DNA from: Candidatus Aerophobota bacterium
GTDB lineage: Bacteria; Aerophobota; Aerophobia; Aerophobales; B3-G15
DNA: 21,880 nt
Reading direction: 5' to 3'
Assembly: GCA_030607715.1 (NCBI GenBank)
Contig: JAUWJM010000012.1
Span: 1 to 21,880, forward strand
In this document: in pieces, positions 7,149 through 14,575 of the stretch
Numbering within the stretch: the stretch's first letter is position 1
How the letters are laid out: every line of letters begins with the position of its first letter
Notes under the pieces: model-generated
The model's input: the letters and a program-made list of their open reading frames with translations, nothing else
Told to the model about the DNA's origin: nothing
Databases searched by the model: none
Position numbers and translations under genes: made by a program

Positions 7149-8417
7149 TTATTTTTTATACCTGGCGTAAAACTCCTCAGCTATTTTATTATACTTTTCA
7201 GCTGCTTCATCCAGAGCAGCCTTTACGGACATTTCTCCAAGAAAAGCTTTATGATATGCTTCAACGATAAGTCTATACATTTGCGTCTCTTGGGCCACTG
7301 AACCAGTTTGGAAATAATTAGTAGTAGAAGCATACGTATCTAAAAACCCCTTGTATTTTTCCTGAAATTCAGGAAGTTCTCCATATTTTTTAATACAAGG
7401 CATAACATTACCCTCTTTAAAATACTTCAGCATCATTTTGTCACTTTCTATGTAACTAAGCAAATCCCAAGCAGCTTCTTTGTTTTTGGAAGATTTTGAT
7501 ATGCCCCAACACATTATGTTGACCACTGTTCCTATATCTACCCCTTTGGGCATTCTAACGATATCCCATTCTAATTCAGGGAACTTATTGTAATAAGGTG
7601 TTCCCCAGGAACCATCAAAAGTCATGAATACTCTTTCAGAAGCAAAAGCTTCTCTCATATTTTTTGCATCAACAGTTATTCCGCCAGGAGCAGCAATTCC
7701 AGTTTTTTCCAGATTAATCATCCATTCCAATGCTGCTACTCCTTCCGGACTGTTAAAAGCCGCTTTTTTATTCTCAACATATGTTCCACCAAAAGAGGTT
7801 AAAATTGGACCTATATTACATACATTTGCTCCTGCAACATTTTTTTCCGAAATGCAAAACTGGGTTGCAAATTTATTGTTAGCAGAATCGGTCAATTTTT
7901 TACCAATTTCAACAAACTCATCCAATGTTTTTGGAGGTGATAGACCTAATTCTCTAAAAACTCTTGTATTATAAACAAGGGCTGCATTACCTCCATCGTA
8001 TGGAAGAATATATACCTTACCATCCATCTCTCCTTTCACTGCATCATAATATTTTTCTCTCATTCCCGGTATTCTTTCAACGTAAGGGGTTAGATCTTCA
8101 GGAATATCTAAAGCGACAAATTCTGTAAACCAGTTTCTGTTCACTCCAATAACATCGGGCATTTGATCTGCCTGGTACATAAGTAATACTTTAGTGTGCG
8201 CCTGATTCCAAGGATCAGAAATGGATTCAACTTTTACATTTGGATGGGAGTCTCTATAAGACTGAAGGACTTCTTGATAAACAGGGCCTGGACCTTGGGT
8301 TGTTATCCATTCCCAAATTGTTAGCTTTACTTTTTTTACTTCTCCTCCAGCTATTGTGGGAAAAACAAAACTAACACAAATCAAGACACAAAACAACATT
8401 TTCAAAAGCCTTTTCAT
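7149..8417 (-). CDS. ABC transporter sugar-binding protein (MalE/UgpB type)
   Basis: An extracellular solute-binding protein of the CUT1 class (SBP family 1), 422 residues. Residues 1-24 form a Sec signal peptide (Lys/Arg start, hydrophobic LFCVLICVSFVFP core, A-G-G cleavage region); there is no lipobox, so it may be soluble in a periplasm or retained otherwise. Family marks include KLTIWEW at 31-37, LTPYVERIPG, LPYDGGNAALVYN, and AAWDLLSYIESDKMM, the typical SBP_bac helix. The ATG has AAGGAG 7 bases upstream. First of the three transport genes, it precedes the two permeases. The substrate cannot be read from sequence; the neighbouring sulfur-handling genes suggest a sulfate-bearing sugar, glycoside or aryl conjugate. 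Confidence 0.94.
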   Translation of the reverse strand: MKRLLKMLFCVLICVSFVFPTIAGGEVKKVKLTIWEWITTQGPGPVYQEVLQSYRDSHPNVKVESISDPWNQAHTKVLLMYQADQMPDVIGVNRNWFTEFVALDIPEDLTPYVERIPGMREKYYDAVKGEMDGKVYILPYDGGNAALVYNTRVFRELGLSPPKTLDEFVEIGKKLTDSANNKFATQFCISEKNVAGANVCNIGPILTSFGGTYVENKKAAFNSPEGVAALEWMINLEKTGIAAPGGITVDAKNMREAFASERVFMTFDGSWGTPYYNKFPELEWDIVRMPKGVDIGTVVNIMCWGISKSSKNKEAAWDLLSYIESDKMMLKYFKEGNVMPCIKKYGELPEFQEKYKGFLDTYASTTNYFQTGSVAQETQMYRLIVEAYHKAFLGEMSVKAALDEAAEKYNKIAEEFYARYKK

Positions 8418-8469
8418 AATATTCTCCTTAAAGTTTTTTTATTCATTAGACATGGTTCAATCTTCCATA

Positions 8470-8518
8470 AAAGTTCTCAAAAAGAAAAGGCAATTATTCA
8501 ACACTTCCTGAGAACTTT
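8470..8518 (-). promoter_or_regulatory. Inverted repeat in the leader of the binding-protein gene
   Basis: AAAGTTCTCA at 8470-8479 is complementary to TGAGAACTTT at 8509-8518, with a 29-base spacer. On the minus strand the second arm runs into TTTT, so it could act as a weak terminator or attenuator in front of the binding-protein gene. The large loop makes an operator or protein-bound site equally possible. Confidence 0.4.
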
Positions 8519-8540
8519 CTTTATTCTAATCTGGACTAAC

Positions 8541-8765
8541 CTACCTGTTTTTCACCTCCTTTTTGGTCTTAATTTCCAGCTTCCTAACAATATTACAGGT
8601 AAAGGGTCCTATCCCATTCAGCATATCATCTCCCTGGCTGTAATATCTACGAGGATCGCAGAGATTACAGCCAGGAACTTTTCTATATCTTCTTTTGTCT
8701 TTACAGAAATAAGGACTTACTCTATACAAATCTAAACATAAGTTCAGTAGAAAGATAAATCCCAA
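8541..8765 (-). CDS. Doubtful small Cys-containing protein
   Basis: An open frame of up to 74 codons between the last ASST gene and the binding-protein gene, beginning at TTG without a ribosome site. The encoded stretch is basic and contains CNLC, a further C near residue 57 and a lysine-rich end. The family is not recognised. The frame overlaps a long perfect hairpin at 8633-8675 and the duplicated motif at 8544-8584, so the stretch may be a structured leader or remnant and not a gene. An internal ATG at 8623-8621 has a good GGGAG site but would give only about 27 residues. Confidence 0.25.
   Translation of the reverse strand: MGFIFLLNLCLDLYRVSPYFCKDKRRYRKVPGCNLCDPRRYYSQGDDMLNGIGPFTCNIVRKLEIKTKKEVKNR
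8544..8584 (-). repeat. Short duplicated motif with SD-like core (copy B)
   Basis: Second copy of the minus-strand block AAGCT...TAAGACC...AGGAGGTGA...ACAGG seen at 130-171. Here AAAGGAGGTGA is a perfect anti-16S complement, but no start codon in an open frame follows closely; the next real start is the binding protein 130 bases on. Function unknown. Confidence 0.35.
8633..8675 (-). ncRNA. Long stable RNA hairpin upstream of the ABC genes
   Basis: Arms 8633-8644 (CCTGGCTGTAAT) and 8664-8675 are perfectly complementary over 12 bp. After one mismatch the inner 6 bp (8646-8651 with 8657-8662) pair as well, closing a 5-base loop. One inner pair is G-U in minus-strand RNA but A-C in plus-strand RNA, which favours function in the minus-strand transcript that carries the ABC genes. 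No T-run follows, so it is not a classic terminator. A processing or protein-binding site, or a small mobile hairpin, is possible. Confidence 0.5.
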
Positions 8766-8795
8766 GCATATATTTACCTAAGATATAGTCCTGTG

Positions 8796-9982
8796 CTAGT
8801 AACCCAGGTCCTCGAGTCGAGAACGTATCCTATTCTTTTGTGTAGAAATAGCCTTTGTAGTCTTTGGTTTTATTCCTTCTTGAGCTATCTGCTTAGCCCT
8901 AGCATGCTTTACGTCTTGGTCTGCCAAACCTTCATATCTAAAGTCATATCTATAAGCACTAAAGATAAAATTATGGTATCCCCATTCTCCAGAAGAATGA
9001 TGGCGATAAGGACTTACAAATTCCCAAGCTAATTCGCCTCGAGGAGTTATCTCAAAAATTCTCCCAGTGGTCCCCTCACAAATAAGAATGTTTTCATTAG
9101 GTAATTTTTGAACATTACCCAAAAATGATGAATAGAAATAAAAAGGAGGATTTTCTCGATACTCCCAAACCATATTATTAGTAATTGGATTGACCTCTAC
9201 CATTCTAGAGAAGCCTAAACCTATACCAGGTGCATGACGTCCATTGTCAAACACTAAAATATTCCCGTTATTTAGCATGGTAGCATCATTCTGATGACCT
9301 AACTCTCCCTGACCCCAGCACCATTTTATATCTTCAGTTTTCTTATCAACAATGGCAACAGTATTTGTTCTCATAAAGCTAACTAAGATATCCCCATTTT
9401 CAAGAATATCAAAGGAGGTAGCATGAGTCCATTCAGCACGGGAGCAAACAGGACAAATGATATCTAATTCAGGGTTAAGGTACTCATATGATAGCCATTC
9501 CCAAACTACTTTACCACTTGAAGTGATTTCTTGAAGAGCATCAGTCCACATAGTCTCCCATTTTTCGGTTCCGGGAAGGCCACCCTTAACTCTACTTGTG
9601 ATTGTGCGAGGAACCTTAACCCATTTTAGAACCATAGTATTTCCGTTCCTCATACGATAAAAAGTGTGATGTAGATATGGGTCCTTATATTGCCACACAA
9701 TTTTACCATTCCAATCCATTTCTATCAATACTCCTCCGGCACCCTCAAAATCCATAGGAGGACCATTATCAGTTTACCAGCATAAAGCAAATTTCCATTA
9801 GGTAAAAGCTTTCCGTGACATCCAGGAACGTAAGGTATCTCCCAATGATTAATAACTCTACCCTGCATATCTATAAGCCATACATCCTTGCCGTCCATGG
9901 GTGCAAAAAGGGTAAAACCATTATAACACATCGACGGCGAATAAAAAGTTACACCGGTTAGTTTTGTTCTTGCTATGCCCAT
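8796..9982 (-). pseudogene. ASST-family beta-propeller protein 1, frameshifted
   Basis: Third gene of a tandem ASST (arylsulfotransferase) set. It is split into an N-terminal part (9982 to about 9776) and a C-terminal part (to 8796). Restoring one A in the AAA run complementary to 9773-9775 joins them in frame (LLYAGK-TDNGPPMDFEGAGG) and gives about 395 residues, matching its 389- and 396-residue paralogs. The propeller repeats include NGNTMVL, GKVVWEW, NNGNILVFDNG and RIFEITPRGELAWEF. Candidate catalytic histidines are in HHTFYRM, EWTHATS and LGHQNDA. There is no signal peptide, unlike the periplasmic enterobacterial ASST, so a cytoplasmic location is inferred. It has a CPVC motif and the C-terminal tail SRLEDLGY. 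The ATG has AGGAGG. The break could be a genuine lesion or a sequencing error in a homopolymer. Confidence 0.85.
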
Positions 9983-10003
9983 TTTTATTCTACCTCCTAA
10001 ACG

Positions 10004-11173
10004 CTAGCTTTTCTTAAAGGCATCGGGTCCATACATTTGATTTAAAACTTTATATTTATTTGGATCCAAATCTTTACCTTTAAAACCCTCAAAGTCAGGT
10101 CCATACCGAGTGGCTTGATGCATGGAATTATTTCGGCCTAACTCTGATCCCTCCATCATCTTACTTCCAATTTTTCCAGTATAAAAAGGACTAACATATT
10201 CCCATACTAATTCTTTATCATAAGTTACCTCAAAAATCCTACCCAAATCACACTCATTTATCAAAGTATTATTATTGGGTAATCTTTGAGCACTGGAACC
10301 AATTCCTGAATAAAACTCAGTTGGTGGATTATCTCTATATTCCCATTCAATATTGTTAGTTTTTGGATTTATTTCAACAACCCGTGAATAAGAAAGATAT
10401 GAATCCCTACGATGGCAGCCATTATCAAATAATAAAATATTTCCATTCTCTATCATAATGGAACCGTGTGGGTGAAATACCTCTCCAGGTCCCCAACGCC
10501 ATTTTACATCCCCAGTTTTCTTATCAATAATAACAACAGTATCTATTACCCGGAAGCAGAGTAGAAGATCTTCATTATCAAGTTCAAAAATTGTATTACA
10601 GTGCGTCCATTCAAAACGACTCTCAAATGGACAAATAATGTCAAGGTTGGGATCAAGATGTTTATATGCCAACCACTCCCAAACTACCTTGCCTTCAGGT
10701 GTAACTTCTCGAAGGCCATCTGTCCACATTATTTTGCCATCAGATTCAGTTCCAGGACGGCCACCTTGCACTTTTTCAGAGATATCAAGAGGCATCGGCA
10801 CAAACCGAAGAACCATGGTATTACCATTTTTTAAACGTGTCATTGTATGATGGGTGTACTTATCTGTATATTTCCATACTATATTGTTGTCCCAGTCTAC
10901 TTCCAATATATCACTACCAGAACCTCCGATAAACTCATTCCAATAGTTATTATCATACCTGGCTGGGTAAAAAAGATTTCCATTTGATAACAAATATGCA
11001 AGATCACCAGGCCTTTTCGGTAATTTCCAATAGTGAACAATCCAACCCTCCATATCGATTAAATAAACCTCATCCTGCCACCAGAATGGAGTAATTAAAG
11101 TATAACCTTTATAGGTTTTTGATGGATTATTGAATGTTACCGAATGTAAACTCCTTCGTGCAATACCTGCCAT
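10004..11173 (-). CDS. ASST-family beta-propeller protein 2
   Basis: Intact paralog of 389 residues in the aryl-sulfate sulfotransferase family, whose known members move sulfate from one phenol ester to another without PAPS, via a sulfated histidine. The N-terminal strand repeat (YKGYTLITPF) is followed by propeller blades with NGNTM (117), GKVVWEW (161), ENGNILLFDNG (242) and a final GRIFEVT...LVWEYVSP. Candidate active-site histidines are H108/H109, H191 in WTHCN, and H234/H236. It has no signal peptide. Unlike its two siblings it has CPFE instead of CPxC at 181-184 and lacks the RLxxLGY tail, ending FKKS, so it is the most divergent. The ATG is preceded by AGGAGG. It lies 21 bases upstream of the broken paralog. 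Whether it transfers sulfate is inferred from family only. Confidence 0.85.
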   Translation of the reverse strand: MAGIARRSLHSVTFNNPSKTYKGYTLITPFWWQDEVYLIDMEGWIVHYWKLPKRPGDLAYLLSNGNLFYPARYDNNYWNEFIGGSGSDILEVDWDNNIVWKYTDKYTHHTMTRLKNGNTMVLRFVPMPLDISEKVQGGRPGTESDGKIMWTDGLREVTPEGKVVWEWLAYKHLDPNLDIICPFESRFEWTHCNTIFELDNEDLLLCFRVIDTVVIIDKKTGDVKWRWGPGEVFHPHGSIMIENGNILLFDNGCHRRDSYLSYSRVVEINPKTNNIEWEYRDNPPTEFYSGIGSSAQRLPNNNTLINECDLGRIFEVTYDKELVWEYVSPFYTGKIGSKMMEGSELGRNNSMHQATRYGPDFEGFKGKDLDPNKYKVLNQMYGPDAFKKS

Positions 11174-11240
11174 TTTTTATCCTCCTCGTATAATATGTTT
11201 AATTTAAAGTCTTTCTGATAACTTTCCTTATATTTCCCAG

Positions 11241-11280
11241 CTAACCTCATATTTTTTACACAACTCTATTTCTGAAGGGA
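11241..11280 (-). pseudogene. Remnant of a GntR-type helix-turn-helix
   Basis: This 40-base stretch between two ASST genes matches the intact GntR gene at 13283-13322 at 35 of 40 positions, on the same strand. Translated on the minus strand it gives PSEIELCKKYEVS against PSETELCKKYGVS in the intact regulator, the start of the GntR recognition helices. There is no start and no continuation of the domain, so it is a fossil. It suggests the locus arose by duplication of a regulator plus ASST unit. Confidence 0.7.
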
Positions 11281-11314
11281 AAGGCAATTGAAATTCTCAT
11301 CTACAGGTTGTTAT

Positions 11315-12505
11315 TTAATACCCTAATTTCTTGAGGCGGCTAATGGTCTCTTCTTCCTCTAAAGTTTTCGTATTTTTTTCCCGTATTACCCACTCAAATC
11401 TATTAGGATCTATCATCTTTCCTTTCAATCCTTCATAATCAAGGCCATAACGGTGAGCCTGGAAGACTAAGGCAGATAATGTCCATCCCCAATATGGTGG
11501 ACGTCTAACTATAAAAGGACTAATATACTCCCAAACTATCTCTTTATCAGGAGTAACCTCAAAAAACCTTCCCTTTGTTGATTCGCAAATTAAGATATTA
11601 CCGTTTGGTAATCGCTGAGCACTACCGCAAATAGAGGTGTAGAAGTTGAATGCATTAGGGTCTCTGTATTCCCATTTAACTTCATTAGTTTTGGGGTCAA
11701 CTTCTATCACTCGGGAGGTTGCTACCTCTCCGATCCCTATCTCTTTACCCTTGCGATGTAACCCATTATCAAATAACAAGATATTCCCATTATCTAACAC
11801 ACTACAACTATGTGGATGCCCCAGTGAATACTCTGGTCCCCATCGCCAGATAATCTTACTTGTTTTTTTATCAATAATAGCAACTGTATTGAGAAGACGG
11901 AAAGTGCATAAAATATTGCCGTCAGGGAAAACATCTAAAGAATTAGTATATCCCCAAATGCTCCGGGGACATAACGGACAAAGAATATCTCTCTCAAGAT
12001 CCAGATGCTCATAATGTTTCCATTCCCAAATGATTTCTCCTTCCTTTGTAATCTCTTGGAAAGAGCAACTCCATATTTCCTCCTTTCTCTCAGTTCCAGG
12101 AACTCCACCCTTAATTTTGGTTGCAATGCTACCAGGAATCTGTATATACCTATTGATTATAGTATTGCCATTGTCCAAACGAACAAAATCATGGTTCAAA
12201 AAGAGATCATTATACCTCCATACCTCATTGCCATCCCAATCTACCTCTACCAATTCTGTTCCATTACCACCAAACTCACTCATTGCTTCAGGACCTCTTC
12301 CTTGCCAAAGTAAGTTTCCATTGGGTAAAAGTTTCCCGTGCGCTCCTGGCTCATGTTTCATCACCCAATGATGAACAATCTGACCCTTCATATCAATTAA
12401 CCATACATTATTATCAGCTGCCGGAGCAAAGAGTGTATAACCATCATAAGCTTTCGATGAATCATAAATTTTTATATCTTGTGTAAGTTTTCGTATATAA
12501 GCCAT
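11315..12505 (-). CDS. ASST-family beta-propeller protein 3
   Basis: First of the tandem ASST genes after the GntR regulator; 396 residues, intact. Propeller repeats include DGYTLFAP (21), DWDGNEVWRY (89), DNGNTI (111), GEIIWEW (156), DNGNILLFDNG (238) and GRFFEVTPDKEIVWEY. H105 and H230/H232 are conserved with the paralogs. The WTH histidine found in paralogs 1 and 2 is replaced here: WGYTNS at 184-189 has Tyr186 in that place. A CPLC pair is at 176-179. It has no signal peptide and no membrane segment. It ends in SRLKKLGY, like paralog 1. The ATG has AGGAGG at ideal spacing. The loss of one probable active-site histidine suggests altered chemistry or a binding role. The family call is firm; the substrate is unknown. 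Confidence 0.85.
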   Translation of the reverse strand: MAYIRKLTQDIKIYDSSKAYDGYTLFAPAADNNVWLIDMKGQIVHHWVMKHEPGAHGKLLPNGNLLWQGRGPEAMSEFGGNGTELVEVDWDGNEVWRYNDLFLNHDFVRLDNGNTIINRYIQIPGSIATKIKGGVPGTERKEEIWSCSFQEITKEGEIIWEWKHYEHLDLERDILCPLCPRSIWGYTNSLDVFPDGNILCTFRLLNTVAIIDKKTSKIIWRWGPEYSLGHPHSCSVLDNGNILLFDNGLHRKGKEIGIGEVATSRVIEVDPKTNEVKWEYRDPNAFNFYTSICGSAQRLPNGNILICESTKGRFFEVTPDKEIVWEYISPFIVRRPPYWGWTLSALVFQAHRYGLDYEGLKGKMIDPNRFEWVIREKNTKTLEEEETISRLKKLGY

Positions 12506-12699
12506 TTAAAACTCCTCCTTTTTAATATGAGGTAGCTTAAGAACTCCTCTCCTTGTATTTTTAACCCAATTCAACCTCTAAAATTTCTGCTATAGAGTTC
12601 ACTCAGTTTTAAAGAACCTATTTGAATTTCCAATGCCTTGGTAATATCTGTTATCTCTGCTTAGAAACTCAGTTTCCCTTTACTTTAATCTTTCCGATA

Positions 12700-13425
12700 T
12701 CAGACAAGTTCTACAGAATAACTGCATTTATCGCCTCGTATTATACTCTTTCGAAATTCAAAGGGCCTGTTACCGGCATAAACTGTCCGTTCTACTGAGA
12801 GAGCTAAAGAACCAACAGGAATATTAAGTCTCCTCGCCTCAGCTTTACCTATCAAAATAGGCTCAAAGACTTCTCGAGCACGGGATATTTTCACCTTATA
12901 CTTCCTCATTACAAGATCATAAAGAGGAGCTGCAATTAAATCTTCTTTCTCTAACCCTGGAAATAACTCCTCTATTAAGTGAGAAATATCCAGGAGGACC
13001 GGCTCTCCACTAGCTAATCTAACTCGTACTATCTTATAAACTTTTTTTTCTTCTCCTAACTCTAAAGCTTTTCTAATAACTTTATTAGGATAAATTATTT
13101 CATTTTTTATTATCTGCAAGGAAGGCTCAAGTCCCTTTTCCTCCATGTCCTGACTAAAACTATAGAACCTGCTTACTGGCTGAATTATTCCGAGCTTAGC
13201 TACAAAAGTACCCTGCCCTTGCTTCCGACGCACTAAGCCATCCCTCATCAACTCAATGATAGCTTGTCTTACTGTTCCTCGACTAACCCCATATTTTTTA
13301 CATAATTCTGTTTCTGAAGGTATGAGCGTATGAAGTGGCCATTCTCCACTTTCTATTTTATTTCTCAATTCCTCAGATAATTGATGATAAAGGGGAACAG
13401 ATGAATTTTCATTTAATAAAGGCAT
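12700..13425 (-). CDS. GntR-family regulator with UTRA domain (HutC/PhnF type)
   Basis: A one-component transcription factor, 241 residues. Residues 11-77 form the winged helix (PLYHQLSEELRNKIESGEW, PSETELCKKYGVSRGTVRQ, RRKQGQGTFV). Residues 90-240 form a UTRA ligand-binding domain, with the typical YKIVRVRLASGEPVLLD and SVERTVYAGNRPFEFRKSI. HutC-type members usually repress uptake and catabolic operons and respond to a sugar phosphate or amino acid derivative. It is the first gene of the same-strand cluster of ASST, ABC transporter and sulfur genes, so it is the likely pathway-specific regulator. Its promoter overlaps the end of lipA. The ATG has an AGGAAAA site. A decayed fragment of a sister gene lies at 11241-11280. 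Confidence 0.93.
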   Translation of the reverse strand: MPLLNENSSVPLYHQLSEELRNKIESGEWPLHTLIPSETELCKKYGVSRGTVRQAIIELMRDGLVRRKQGQGTFVAKLGIIQPVSRFYSFSQDMEEKGLEPSLQIIKNEIIYPNKVIRKALELGEEKKVYKIVRVRLASGEPVLLDISHLIEELFPGLEKEDLIAAPLYDLVMRKYKVKISRAREVFEPILIGKAEARRLNIPVGSLALSVERTVYAGNRPFEFRKSIIRGDKCSYSVELV

Positions 13426-13522
13426 TTATTTTCCTAACAAAAAAGTTTTTAAAAAAAACTCTTTTATGGATTTTGCCCTTTTGTTAAAAGGTTTATACAT
13501 TAAGTCAAATAATTATATATAC

Positions 13523-13554
13523 ATTATAATAATAATAAACTAAATAATTGTCAA
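13523..13554 (-). promoter_or_regulatory. Promoter of the GntR/ASST operon
   Basis: On the minus strand TTGACA lies at 13554-13549. A TATTAT -10 is found 17 bases on (13531-13526), and a perfect TATAAT 20 bases on (13528-13523). The element overlaps the last codons of lipA. The AT-rich leader to the GntR start at 13425 is about 100 bases and could hold its operator. Confidence 0.6.
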
Positions 13555-14427
13555 CCAACTTTTGCAGGAAAATTTTTTGTCAATTTTTAACATATCCTGA
13601 GCATGGTAAGAGCTACGGGTAAAAGGAGAGGAGGCTGTATGGAGAAACCCTAAATCTCTGGCAATTTTTTCATATTTCTGGAATTTTTCTGGATGTATAA
13701 ATTCTTTTACCTCTAAATGATGTGGAGAAGGCCTTAGGTATTGACCTATAGTAAGAAAATCACAGTTTACCCCTCTTAAATCCTTCATAAGATTTACCAC
13801 TTCTTTAAAAGATTCCCCTAATCCTACCATTATGCCAGATTTGGTATAAATACAGGGATTTATTTCTTTGCTTTTTTTCAAAACCTCAAGAGAACGTTGA
13901 TAATTAGCCTGAGGCCTTACCTCAGGATAAAGATGGGGTACTGTTTCTAAGTTGTGATTTAAAACATCTGGTTTTGCTTCTAATACTTTTTTAAGAGAGG
14001 AGGAAGAGCCTTTAAAATCTGGAATTAGAATTTCAACACGGACATTTTCTCCACAAAGGCTTCTTATTGATTTGATAGTTTGGGCAAATTGGTTGGCTCC
14101 TCCATCTATTAGATCGTCTCTGGTTACAGAGGTAACAACAACATAGTTTAAATTCAGCAGTTTTACAGCCTTAGCTATATTATTTGGCTCTTCAGGATTT
14201 AAAGGAAAAGGATTTCCTTTTTTTACAGCACAAAATTTACAGTTTCTGGTGCATCTTTTTCCCAAAATCATAAAGGCAGCAGTTTTTCGAGAAAAACATT
14301 CCCCAATATTAGGGCATTTTGCTTCCTGGCAAACTGTATTAAGAGAAAGGGAGTGAAGCAATCCTTCCATTTCTTCTAAGACTTTAAGCGAAGGAGCTAT
14401 TTTCTTGATCCATGGAGTTAGTCTCAT
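13540..14427 (-). CDS. lipA: Lipoyl synthase
   Basis: A radical-SAM enzyme that inserts two sulfurs into protein-bound octanoyl groups to form lipoyl cofactors. Counting from the ATG at 14427 (295 residues), the auxiliary [4Fe-4S] ligands are C33, C38 and C44 (CxxxxCxxxxxC), and the SAM cluster is C59, C63, C66 (CTRNCKFC). The conserved C-terminal RSSY serine, a ligand of the auxiliary cluster, is present (FTRSSYHAQDM). The frame opens earlier at a GTG at 14445, but AAGGAA lies at correct distance only from the ATG, which is preferred. No lipB or lplA is nearby. It is transcribed alone, with a hairpin-forming repeat just upstream. Confidence 0.95.
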   Translation of the reverse strand: MRLTPWIKKIAPSLKVLEEMEGLLHSLSLNTVCQEAKCPNIGECFSRKTAAFMILGKRCTRNCKFCAVKKGNPFPLNPEEPNNIAKAVKLLNLNYVVVTSVTRDDLIDGGANQFAQTIKSIRSLCGENVRVEILIPDFKGSSSSLKKVLEAKPDVLNHNLETVPHLYPEVRPQANYQRSLEVLKKSKEINPCIYTKSGIMVGLGESFKEVVNLMKDLRGVNCDFLTIGQYLRPSPHHLEVKEFIHPEKFQKYEKIARDLGFLHTASSPFTRSSYHAQDMLKIDKKFSCKSWLTII

Positions 14428-14450
14428 TTTAACTTCCTTGACCACTTAGG

Positions 14451-14520
14451 ACACTGAAAACACAGAGAAACTATGCTATAATCCTTTTTTAAAATTCTCA
14501 GCGTCCTCTGTGTCTTCAGT
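14451..14520. repeat. Small inverted-repeat element upstream of lipA
   Basis: CACTGAAAACACAGAG at 14451-14466 is complementary at 15 of 16 positions to 14505-14520, with a nested GAGAA/TTCTC pair inside. This is the layout of the CACAGAG/CTCTGTG dispersed hairpin elements found between genes in many environmental bacteria. It lies between lipA and the divergently read gene at 14638. Confidence 0.6.
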
Positions 14521-14575
14521 GGTTAATTTTCTTGATTATAAAATTTTTACCTGTACTGTCAATTTTTTGCTGGGG

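Noticed and set aside
11935..12126. Short minus-strand frame inside ASST paralog 3
   Set aside because: Alternative frame of an intact gene with propeller motifs; no independent start signal.
12506..12699. Possible helix-turn-helix remnant between GntR and ASST 3 (a KALEIQIGS-like translation on the minus strand)
   Set aside because: Too short and only loosely like an XRE-type domain end; interrupted by stops and without nucleotide match to another gene in the window.
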